From contig NC_091948.1 of assembly GCF_041260155.1 (NCBI RefSeq), positions 2,034,001-2,098,000 of the forward strand: DNA of 64,000 nt, in the 5' to 3' direction. Below are positions 47,947 to 57,999 of this stretch, piece by piece. Numbering within the stretch: position 1 is the stretch's first letter; every line of letters starts with the position of its first letter. Under the pieces are notes generated by a model. That model did not search any database and was not told where the DNA came from. It was given only the letters and a program-made list of their open reading frames with translations. Made by a program: the position numbers and the translations under genes. This stretch comes from Ptychodera flava (lineage: Eukaryota > Hemichordata > Enteropneusta > Ptychoderidae).

Positions 47947-48609
47947 TCATGGTTGTGACGTGCACTCGCACTGACAGTCACAGACTTTTTCGTTAATTTC
48001 GTAGTGCAAGGTTGGGGTTGGTGATGATTCATGCCAGGGCGCGTTTTGATCTGTAGGCTCTCTTCTTTCAGTTGGTAGCGAAGTGACGTCATTGTTTTGT
48101 GATTCCGTTGTGTCGCTGAAGTTTTCTATACCGAATTCGATACAAGGCCCCTCCAGTGGACTTTCTGGGAACCATTTACAGTCAAGCCGTGGCGGCCAAA
48201 GTACGCCATTTTCTACAAAAAAAGGATCACATCCCGCTTTTACAGCCTGGCACAGAGGGCGACATGGCGGAATAGGTGTGTCATCTTCAAAACGAAGACT
48301 GCACGGTGGCTCGTACGCTGAACAGAGTAATAGTAATGTGTATGGTGAACATCCAACATCAATCAGATGAGACAGAAGTTGAACTTCATACCACTCTTGA
48401 TAACCATACCAAACACCAGGACTGATTGTTTCGTTGTACTTTCCAAGCTCCTGGCACTGTGGAATGACCAACGGTACACAAACTTTACGCTTTCCGTACG
48501 CAGAGATGACAAATGACATCACCGTGACGAGAACGATAAACAGACATCGATTTGTTGTCTTCTGTGGTTGTCCCATCTTAGACCTGTCCATCGTTACACG
48601 CCGAACCAC
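47947..48609 (-). CDS. Secreted Frizzled cysteine-rich-domain protein 3
   Basis: A single-exon frame of 220 residues. Met7 and Met12 are alternative starts before the signal segment CLFIVLVTVMSFVISAYG. The CRD keeps ten cysteines in Frizzled order (KVC, PQC, VGC, LLC, PPC, PPC, PLC, AGC, LDC, GPC), but its first half is diverged (GVWYGYQEWYEVQ in place of the usual FPN-type segment), unlike protein 1. A sequon NET is present. The linker is Ser/Thr/Pro-rich and the tail is VCDCQCECTSQP. No membrane helix other than the signal. The predicted role is an extracellular Wnt or ligand-binding factor; the altered N half could change ligand choice (inference). Confidence 0.85.
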   Translation of the reverse strand: MVRRVTMDRSKMGQPQKTTNRCLFIVLVTVMSFVISAYGKRKVCVPLVIPQCQELGKYNETISPGVWYGYQEWYEVQLLSHLIDVGCSPYTLLLLCSAYEPPCSLRFEDDTPIPPCRPLCQAVKAGCDPFFVENGVLWPPRLDCKWFPESPLEGPCIEFGIENFSDTTESQNNDVTSLPTERREPTDQNAPWHESSPTPTLHYEINEKVCDCQCECTSQP

Positions 48610-49318
48610 TACGTCAGGAGGAATAATTACAAGAAAACTTATATCGAGACTGTTAATTGAAATTGGCGACTACAGATGTATAGAATGTAAATAAATTCCT
48701 AATGCGAAATCACCTTCCAGATGGACTAATTACGAGAATCATAGAAGAAGCACAGAGATGACACTGGTTCCTCGAAGATGCTGATGCAAAGTATTTTGAA
48801 AATCGCGTAACTACTTTGGGCCATCGGTGATTTAAATCTGACGCTCACTGCAAACGTTGAAAGTAGCTTTCTTAGCATTTAGTAGGCGTCTCAGTTTATT
48901 ATATTTTAAATATTCATTGCTGCATTCTATCGGAAAAAAGTAAAATGTAAAAATGTTTATTCGTCTTTAAAACTTGTCTGCCATTCTAGCTTTGATAAAC
49001 TCTGGTCTTTGTTAGACTTTGCATGAAAACAATTAATAATCTAAAGCTGCCACTTCTGGCTGATCCATCATTGAATGAATGGAGTGGAACGTAATTCATT
49101 TATTAGAATGAGAGTATAGAGAAGACATGACAATAGCTTATCAGGTTGAAGTAACACAAAATCAAAATGTGTTCAAATCAATTCAAATTTCATTATTCGT
49201 TAATTAACAGAACAACTTATCACTCCAAAGTATAATAATCTCAGTAGTTTTCTTCCTTGTATGTTGCTTTGATACTTGTCTAAACTTTGTTCCTAAGGTT
49301 GAGTCCCGTGGATATTAC

Positions 49319-50021
49319 CACAGAGTAATATCATGTACAGAGTGGCAACAGCTATTGTTTAAGGCGTGAAGCGGTTACGTAAGCAATCCATGTTTGCCTC
49401 GCCTCACGAAGCTCTTGGCTCTCTTTTCCGAAGAGTGCCGACCATGCACCCTTCGGTAATTTTCGGATTTTCACTAATTGTTAAGCGAAAGTATGTTCGA
49501 CAAAGCTTGTGTTGTTGTTGTCGTGTGGTGCTGATCGGAATTGATGTGCTGGCGAAAATGGGAGAGTTTTGAGCTTCAGGAAAGTGGGTTTTACCGTTTT
49601 AAAAATTCCTCTCATATTTTTATGAATATATAATGAGTGTGTTTGAACCAAATTTGAAAGTCTTTTATCGATACTGTCTGGTTTTACTCAATGGTTTACG
49701 GTCAGTCATACCGTCTTTTACACGTGCGTTAAGGAAGGACATGTTTATGAAACTGCTGGCGTGTTATGTTTTGATTGGCTTGAAGCAGTGTTTCTGGCCT
49801 GAGAGCTCACAAAGTAACTATGGTTGCTACGCGACTGGCAGTACGATGCCATCTCGTCGTATGTTTCGCATAATCTCGTGTAATTATCACCACAAACCAA
49901 GGCTCCAAAAAGTTTAACACCTTTTAAGCTCATTTTAATATGAAAAGCCAATAGTCTACCGAGACGACCATGGAACAAAAGGCATGCAAGTGTTGCCACT
50001 CTGTCTGTATGTTACTCTGTG
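49319..50021 (+). mobile_element. MITE with CACAGAGTAATATCAT ends, copy 2
   Basis: 703 bases with the same terminal inverted repeats as 44539-45225. It is flanked by a perfect 7-base direct repeat ATATTAC (49312-49318 and 50022-50028), a clean target duplication. The superfamily is uncertain: 7 bp is unusual, and P-like or Dada-like groups are candidates. Confidence 0.9.
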
Positions 50022-50864
50022 ATATTACGCAAAATAAGGAAATACTTAATTACGTGCATAACACTTGAAATTGCCTGTGTCAAGTTGAACAGCATTGACA
50101 AATAGGTCAAGACTAAGCAATACTGACTTTTTTATCGTCAGTTATTTCAGTGGCAGAGGGCAAGGTTAAAATATAAAGGAAGTTTTAATTTTCTATGAAG
50201 TGTTGGCTGGGACAATTTGATCATACCATAGTGTAAACCGTGGCCTTCGACTGGACAGTTTTTAAAACGTGATACTCTCCCAGGATTGATTTGTAAAAAT
50301 GAAACGCTACTGGCCACAGTTTCTCTATGCCAGTGCACCTGCTCACATTGCTGAGAATGCCCTTCGTGTGGTCTAAATGTGTGTACGGCCATTGACCTTA
50401 AATCATAAAAATATTGGGTGAACAATCTGGAGCCATGTCATTGAATCGAGGTTACAACGAGTTTAACTCGTCATATATTTGAGTGCTCACATTAAAGTTC
50501 TACGAATAAAAATATCTCTCGCAAAGTAAGTTTTATCTGTCTAGAAAAATCAACACAAGTTTGTAAAAGACAGTAACTGATCTCATCGATTCCATACATT
50601 ATAATGTATGTTCTCTGTTAGAATCTATTCAAGTCAAAACTTGCTTTTATCGTGTTGGTGCGTCCTCGCTCTCAAATAAGATGAAGCGGTGACTGCATGC
50701 TTTGGTTTGAAAATACCAGAACATGCAGGCTATAGTATAAGGACAGAGAGAGCATTTTCAATAAACTTCGTTGTGCAGCCTTCCATCTCGGATAGAAGAA
50801 GAGAGGTGGTATGGCAGTAAGCCGACGAGGTTATGGCAGTACCACGCGCTAAAGGCAATTGATA

Positions 50865-50950
50865 CATCACTCAGTACATATTTGAAATGTCGTCGTACGT
50901 TGACGTACATCACTCAGTACATACTTGAAATGTCGTCGTATGTTGACGTA
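50865..50950. repeat. 43-bp tandem duplication
   Basis: Two copies starting CATCACTCAGTACATA and containing TTGAAATGTCGTCGTA lie at 50865-50907 and 50908-50950. Confidence 0.9.
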
Positions 50951-51660
50951 GATCGTTCGCGTTTTCAAGAACAGTGACCCCTATCCCAAGGGCACACATT
51001 GCCATGGAGCATAAAGGTGGACTGTGCAGCATAGATTTCCGCTATCTGAATGTCGCCAGTTTCCGACAAAATAATGACGTGTATTTGAAAAGTCTGTTGA
51101 AAATGTTTGCAAATTAGTGGAACGATAAACATTTTAGCGTGTGAGAAAAGTCTAACGTCTCAACCTAGTGTCAAAGTTCAGGTTGAGTAGATACACTCCA
51201 TCATATCGATCATTGATAATCCACAATGATGTACAATGTCACTCGTTCACCTTTCCCGCACGCCTAAAATAGTTACCATAAAATAGTTTTTTAATTATAG
51301 CAGGAGAAGGAAAGGAATCATCGATAAATCTCCATCCATAATTTTTGGAAATTGTTTATTACATGTACCCTCTAGATTTTCTGTCACAGTATCAGTATCC
51401 ATTCCCTAATGTTGAAATAGAATGTGGTTCACCAATACAGACCGCAGAAGATTAGCCGCAGCCTGTATGCGTTCAGTTTCACACAACTTTGACTGGACCG
51501 GGACTGCACTTGCCACATGGAACAAAAAACTGGTAAAACTGTACTTACAAAAGCCATCCGTTCGGGGCCCATCTGCCTACAAACTTTAATAGTTTATCAC
51601 AGAGAACTGAATCGAACACTTACGAAAAAATAATTACAATCAAGTAAGAGGTAAGACTAT

Positions 51661-51850
51661 ACCTGTGATTCGTCAAAAGTAAACTTTTGCCCGTCAGAGA
51701 CTTGTAGATGTCTTCGCACTCTCTTAGGAACGGACTGCACCGACCGATGAAGATGCAAAGGGCTGAATACAAACCGGAAGATCCCAGGGTTGTTTTTACT
51801 CTGGACACTGTTATGGAGGATGACACTCAACTGTATTTTCCACCGTGGGA
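51661..51850 (-). CDS. Possible exon of an unidentified gene
   Basis: Part of a 149-codon open frame on the minus strand (51657-52106). A plausible exon runs from an acceptor (ACATTCCAG near 51858) to a donor GTATAG after DESQ at about 51663. The translated end, VPKRVRRHLQVSDGQKFTFD, has the look of coding sequence. I do not recognise the family, and neither the acceptor nor the rest of the gene is proven. Confidence 0.3.
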
Positions 51851-52251
51851 TCTCACTGGAATGTGACATGTATAAACAATGTATCATGTCAGCCGTGAAT
51901 GCTTGTGGCAGCTGCAGCCCTTGAATTCTTGGTAAATGAGTAAGGTTGATTGCAGGGAGATTCATTCGATTATGGGTGAGGAGGGACTGACTCGAGGATA
52001 TTCTGTCAAAGTGGGAAAATGAAAACAATCTATTGCCATTGTACGCGGCAGGAATATCTGCCTTCTGGAAAGTTTGAATGGGAAAATAACTGAAATTTAA
52101 AGACAAATCCTTTTTAAATTTAGTACTATAAGGGTATGTAAACTCGCAAAGTTTACAAGGCGTGCTCTTGGTTAATGAGTACGTGTCCTAAAATATTTTC
52201 ACTTAAACAAAGTTTCTTCCCTGCCTGATATACAACCCTATTATCGTTGCC

Positions 52252-52548
52252 TCAACTTTCAGGAATGAGTGCATACATAGGTGATGCGTGTTGTAATGTA
52301 TAAGAGACTACAAATACTCCACGATCATGTTCACCTCTTCCGTTTTTGAACACCCAGGGGCAGATGATTAACCCTTTGTGAGTTTGAATTGTGTATAATG
52401 ACGAAACCGTATTGATGTTAATTTGTAAGTGGTTGTAGGTCTTTCGTCTGAGTTGGAACTGCCCTGGTTTGCATGTCCGACATTTAATATCCAATGGTGC
52501 ATTTGCGTCATAGTTGGTTTGGTCAATGACTTTTCTGATCTGTTTCAA
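52252..52548 (-). CDS. Unidentified open frame, 98 codons
   Basis: Minus-strand frame with protein-like composition: PLDIKCRTCKPGQFQLRRKT, then GLIICPWVFKNGRGEHDRGV, ending YALIPES and a stop. The frame stays open upstream of its first Met only briefly. It could be a terminal exon of a gene that includes the frames at 51657-52106 and 52615-52815. No family recognised. Confidence 0.35.
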   Translation of the reverse strand: MKQIRKVIDQTNYDANAPLDIKCRTCKPGQFQLRRKTYNHLQININTVSSLYTIQTHKGLIICPWVFKNGRGEHDRGVFVVSYTLQHASPMYALIPES

Positions 52549-52928
52549 CCTACACCATGGAAAGACGAACTTCGGAAAAACACTGTTCGATCAAACCTAT
52601 CCCTGTAACTAATTTCAGGTTGATTCCATACTTGTCACAGCTTGCAAGTCGACGAAATGGCTAGGAAACAAATACCAAAGGTACATCCTGGTAATCTTGA
52701 CTGGCAGACAATTGAGTCCTAGGGCCCCGTTGTCCATCTTGCCTACACGATGGACGTTCAGTATCATCAATTTGCCCAAGAAATACCTGCTTTCACAGAC
52801 GTTTCGGTGATGCATCAGATATCGAATAACGAAAAAAATGAAAGACCAGAGGCATATAGGCCTTTATGAGAGATATGGTGTCCAATGTTGATGACTGATG
52901 AGTATGCGAATATCAATTGTGTACGCAC

Positions 52929-53445
52929 TATAGGGAAAAATTGCGAGACTAGAGCGAGAAAATGACGCTTTCTCGCAATCAGTGAGAATCTGTTCTTATT
53001 CTCACCGTTGTCAGTGAGAAAATTTTAATCTCCACTGGAGATTGGTGAAAAATGCACTCCTTGGCGAGAATCAAGTGTGAGAACAAATTCTTACCAAGTA
53101 CAGTGAGAATTGAAATTCTGATTCTTGCCATAGACTCTCGAGAATTTCTCGAGAGTCTATGTTCTTGCCAATGAACGGGGAGTCTTGCTGATTCTCGCCA
53201 ATGAACGGCGCGTCTTGATGATTCTCGCCAGTGAATTTCAATTCTCACTGTACTTGGTGAGAATTTCCATTCTCACCGGTGAGATTTGTTCTCACACTTG
53301 ATTCTCGCCAAGGAGTGCATTTCTCACCAATCTCCAGTGGAGATTAAAATTTTCTCACCGACAGCGGTTGGAATAAGAACAGATTCTCACTGATTGCGAG
53401 AAAGCGTCATTTTCTCGCTCTCTAGTCTCGCAATTTTTCCCTATA
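52929..53445. mobile_element. Foldback element with very long inverted repeats
   Basis: The two arms, about 240 bases each, are near-perfect inverted copies starting TATAGGGAAAAATTGCGAGA and containing CAATCAGTGAGAATCTGTTC and AATCTCCACTGGAGATTGG. The centre is a further palindrome, ATAGACTCTCGAGAA and its complement, at about 53132-53161. GAGAATC/GATTCTC words recur throughout. TATA on both sides (52929-52932 and 53442-53445) fits a TA-type target. No coding capacity was seen. Confidence 0.9.
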
Positions 53446-56400
53446 GAGTGACGTACGTTTAAAAAATTCTTTTGCTTGTACTCTCTCGCAAAACTGAAAT
53501 CAAGAATGCTTTGGATCAATTTGAGGCACAAATCAGGCCGTAATAATGTTCTGTTCATAACATTTACATGAAGGGCTGTATGCAGATGTGCAGTTTCTGA
53601 TAGTACGAACTGATGGAAGTGTAGCCTCGATTCTAGCCATGTTCAATTTTTCTGCCAACTTGATACTTTCCTGTAAACTTGCTATGCCTGGGATTCTCAG
53701 AATCCGAGACGTATTCTTGATTTTAGACTAATGTAAGAACGATCTGATGATATAGAAATTACTGTCACTGTGAAATGCGCAATTTGTGGGTAGAGTTCAT
53801 CAAATATTAACAATCATAGTCGAAGGAAAGTAGAATATTTTCGGAAAATCTGAAGGAGTTACATTTCCCATTTCAAATCTAATCCAATCCAATCCAATCA
53901 TCCATTTATTCTCAATTATAACAGTAATCAAAAGTGCCATAATTTGACTTTTGAGGATTGTCAGGCTGCATAACCTTCGGTTCAATTTCTCTCCTGCAAC
54001 ATTTTCTTGCAAGGAAAACAGGAGAGCGATCGTTAAGTTTGTCGACTTGCCGTTGATGGCGCACTTTAGCATGTTTCATTAACTTACATGCAGAAATGTT
54101 CGAAATACGCTTGGGACATAGTCAATTTTCTAGAATATTTAAAAAAACAAACAAATATAAAGTCTAAATTGGAAATCTTTGATGTGTTACCGTGGTCGAT
54201 TTCACATGAAGTATTTCTTTCTTGAATAACCCTGCAGGAAAAAAGGGGTCTTAGCATGTTTTGATAATTTAGTTGATTCCCTGTCCTCCTCAACTTGCAG
54301 ATAACATGGCACTTGGTTTGCTGTTACAAATGCTGACTTTAGTCAATTTATTGGATGGAAGTTTGACCTTCCACGCAACAAATGTGAATTTGAATTTTTC
54401 AGCCTTACATCAACAATGAGAGAAGTGAGCAACACAATTACACATGATGGTTAGAGAATGCCATCCCATGTTATGATAAATCTAAAAGTCTATTGTGATA
54501 CACTGTAGAATGAATGATAAAGTAAATGACTTTGCTGTGATACAAGTCCTTTCAAACCAGAAAATGAGTGACTAGTACACACTTCACAGCATACCAGCCT
54601 GGCATGGCATACACAGTGGTTTATTTGTTCATAGTGATAACCTGATGAACTAGGGATGAGTCAGATTCACTGTGAAGATAAGTCTTCAGTGTGTTGAAAG
54701 CATCACACCCACACCCACAGACACATACACAGACGCACTCACAAACAAATGTACTTTTACACCCACAACAAAACATATCATCCACAACCACATCATATCA
54801 CATTGGGCTGAGCCTATATGCTCATGCTGAGCTTGGAAATGTTATGTAATTTCCATTGAAAGTGACAGTTCATTGTTCATACTAGATATTTTTTTCTGAA
54901 AATATTATTTTGGTAATCTTCTTTATCAGAGGTGTTAATGGCCTCGCACAGGCATGAGACACTCTGCACTTCAAAAGGCCCACGTATGATGTTACCAGTC
55001 TGGTAGCATCATGGAGGCCTGGCAAAGCAACATTTCTTGCTCCCACAGCCATGCTGGCTATGCATAGAGCCATGGCAGCTGGTAGAGCTTAGCTACCCAG
55101 CATACACTGCACAAGGACAGTGACCCTTGATGCGAGTCACCATGGTTACTATCTCAAAAAATATTGATATCTTTTGTTTTGTAATTTTAAAGTTATCTTG
55201 GTAATTTTATTACGGCTTGCAAATGTTGATCAAAGTAAAAAATATAGAAGTTTAGGCTGTGACATTTGATGATGCACTCACAAGCATTGTGGGATTGCAA
55301 TGGCAGCAACTATATGGTCATGGAAAAAATCCTTATCATACTCTGCAGTGACATATGTGTATTAGTGTGCTGTTTGTGGCTGCCTTGGGCAGCCTGCACA
55401 GTGAGCTACTAGTATATGGATGTAGAATTGTATACACTAGTATTCACATGGAGACTATCATAAGAAAAAATTAAAGGACTATATGATCATGCAATTGGTC
55501 TCCTTCTAATTTTTTTTTAATTTCATTGTGCAAAAAGCCAGGCTCATCTTTATGAATACACTCTACAAATCTGTGATTAGACCTTCAGTATCTCATTATC
55601 AAGTTCATGATAATTTTGTATCCGTCTATCTGTTTGTCTTGTTAAGTGAATCTGAATAGCTCATCTGTTTATACTCATGGAAGTGATGTCTTTTTAACAG
55701 AATTTCTAAAGATTTGGTGTTTTGAAAGTAAAGTGGATTTCAGGCTTTGTAAAGTTTACTGTATTCTTCGCAGATAAGGCATGGCAAGTAAATATGAAAT
55801 TGGAAATTCTGTATGTTGGGTAACAATTCCTAATTTCTCTAACAGGAGCAGTATATATTACTCTGTGACATTGCTAGTGTCCTTAGTAAGGCAATAATGC
55901 ATCCCAATTAGGGACAATGTTGTACCTGCAGATATTATTACTTGCAAATACATCCATAACATGGAAAAACATTGAAGTGACTCAACTAAGACATCGACAA
56001 AAACAAAGTTGTGCATCTTTTCAGTGTGTTTCATAACACTTCGTGATTGGATATTGTTCTTTAACACGCCTGTCTCTTGATGTTGGATGGTTGCCAGAAA
56101 GCATCAAGCAGGAGGGCACAGATTCATGGCTACTCTATTCTAAAGGTGTAACTATTGAAAAATAAATATCTAATCTAAAAGTAATGTACACTATCCATGA
56201 ACTAAACAAAATTTCTATATTACGTTTAAAAAAGAAATAATCACCACCAGAGTAAATACCATGTAAATTTTTCTCCAACTTCGGACAAAAAGCCAGCATG
56301 TGGCTCTTTTATCCAGAGTGTAAGGGCTTATCTACAATTTGAAAATCAAAAGACGTCACCGGAATTTCTTTCTGTACTGTTTGTACAGTAGATATCATGA

Positions 56401-57937
56401 TTTTGATATTTCTCTCTGAGAAAGAGCTGAGAAACATTTTTTTAAACTAAACTTTGTGTCAGGTGTCCCACTTAGCACAGTCCCTCTAACATGCACTTTA
56501 ATAATACGACTGCTGCATTGAAAATAATGCACGCTGGAGGACAGCGCCCCCTAGAGTCAGTGATGGCTACATCTATCGATCCACATCTGCAGACAGGCTC
56601 CCCTGTCAACGTGCGGGCAGTTGTGTTCTGAAAGATCACATTCACTGCAATTTGATATTTGGTTCATACAATCACATCAAGCACTGTTGTTAAATGAATA
56701 CGTGGATGCTGGACTCTATGTCTTCATGTCATCTGCTGTTGTTCTATTAATTTCCGCTGCTGTATTTCGTGTAATTTTCCACACACCCATTGTGCGATAA
56801 TTTGCTGATTCCCATCATCATACATTCGAATAAAAGAGTGTTCCATCAGCATTTGTGGTTTTGGTCTGTTGTTTGGTGTTTTCTGCATGCTGCAATATCA
56901 AAGAGAGTATTTTTGTCTTTAATCATTCTTTAAAGGGTCTACAGCTGTAACATTTGATGTTTTCACCACATTTACTACAAACACACATCGTCTTTTTTTT
57001 TTACTTAACGACAAATGTTGAAATACTCAGTATTAGATTTGCAAAAACCATGCATTGTGTACAATGCATGTACGCAATGTTATTGTTGACAAATGAATTC
57101 CAGTCCAGGCTAAAGTCGTCAACAATAATATTGTTTATCACACACACAGAGGGTGTGTTTACATGTTGAAGTCACTGCATTACAATATGATTTGAGAGAT
57201 GAAAACTTTTTTTACAAATGGAACAAAACTAACAGAAAATACACCTAAAGTTTAAATATGATGAAGTGTAGCATTTCAAGATTTTTACATTAAGATCACA
57301 GATTGCAAACACCCAAATTTTATCTCCCTGATGACATTATGTGTATACAGGACATCCATTTTCAGCTTCATACTGGATAAACTGACTTGTTATTCAATAA
57401 TTTGGAAGGCTATTTCGTCATTAAAATGTTGTAATCCATTACATAGGATTAAACCCTCTGTGAACTGCTCTTGATGTGTTATGGTCAGTGATGGATAAAA
57501 CCAATAATACACGATTAGGACAGGGTCAAAGTAAGAAGGGTCATGGGTCATAGTTCACAGGCAACAAATTGCAAATGGTTTATCATATGCTGCGTGATAC
57601 ATCGCTTTGGGAGTATTTCAATGTGCATGGTTGGTACCATGCTAAAGATTTTTCATTTACAAACAGTCTTTGACTGATGATTCAGTTAGGACAATGTACT
57701 GCATTTAATTTCAATAAAATTATTCTGACAATCATCAATGAAATGTTGAATCTGAACTGTTTGTTTTAATCATCTAACATTGTAACATCTTGCCTTCTGC
57801 ACTGGTACTGTAAGTATTTTTCTATGATTTGTAACTCTGAACAGCACAGTGCAGTGCCACATGGGCAGTTTCTGCATATCATCACTCAACCTAACACACA
57901 CACTTCACCCATGTACAGCATACAGTATGTCACCTAC
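53446..57937. other. Gene-poor interval or 3' part of the kinase gene
   Basis: No exon could be supported, although the C-terminal exons of the MAP2K5-like gene should lie somewhere to the left of 57938. Contains short CCAAT-type repeats at about 53881 and a CA-rich stretch at about 54705-54760. Confidence 0.4.
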
Positions 57938-57999
57938 CAATGTTCCACAAAGTCGGCAAATTGTTCGGAAAAGTGACTTCTAGGCAATCTGGGCGGATT
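57938..57999 (-). CDS. MAP2K5: MAP2K5-like exon: NPPRLP...FVEH
   Basis: 62 bases. The acceptor is TTATCATTTCAG, the donor GTAGGT. The RLPRSHFSEQFADFVEH segment fits the helix of MAP2Ks that precedes the RP motif. Confidence 0.72.

Larger units (their letters stand above)
47155..50775. repeat. Tandem segment B carrying Frizzled-domain gene 3
   Basis: Direct copy of 43385-46585, offset about 3.8-4.2 kb. It carries an intact Frizzled-domain gene and its own MITE insertion at 49319-50021. The matching site in segment A (about 45720) is empty. Confidence 0.75.

Noticed and set aside
54882-55073. Minus-strand frame as a missing C-terminal exon of the MAP2K5-like kinase
   Set aside because: It lacks the RP and HPF/HPW motifs expected there and does not align with the kinase tail.
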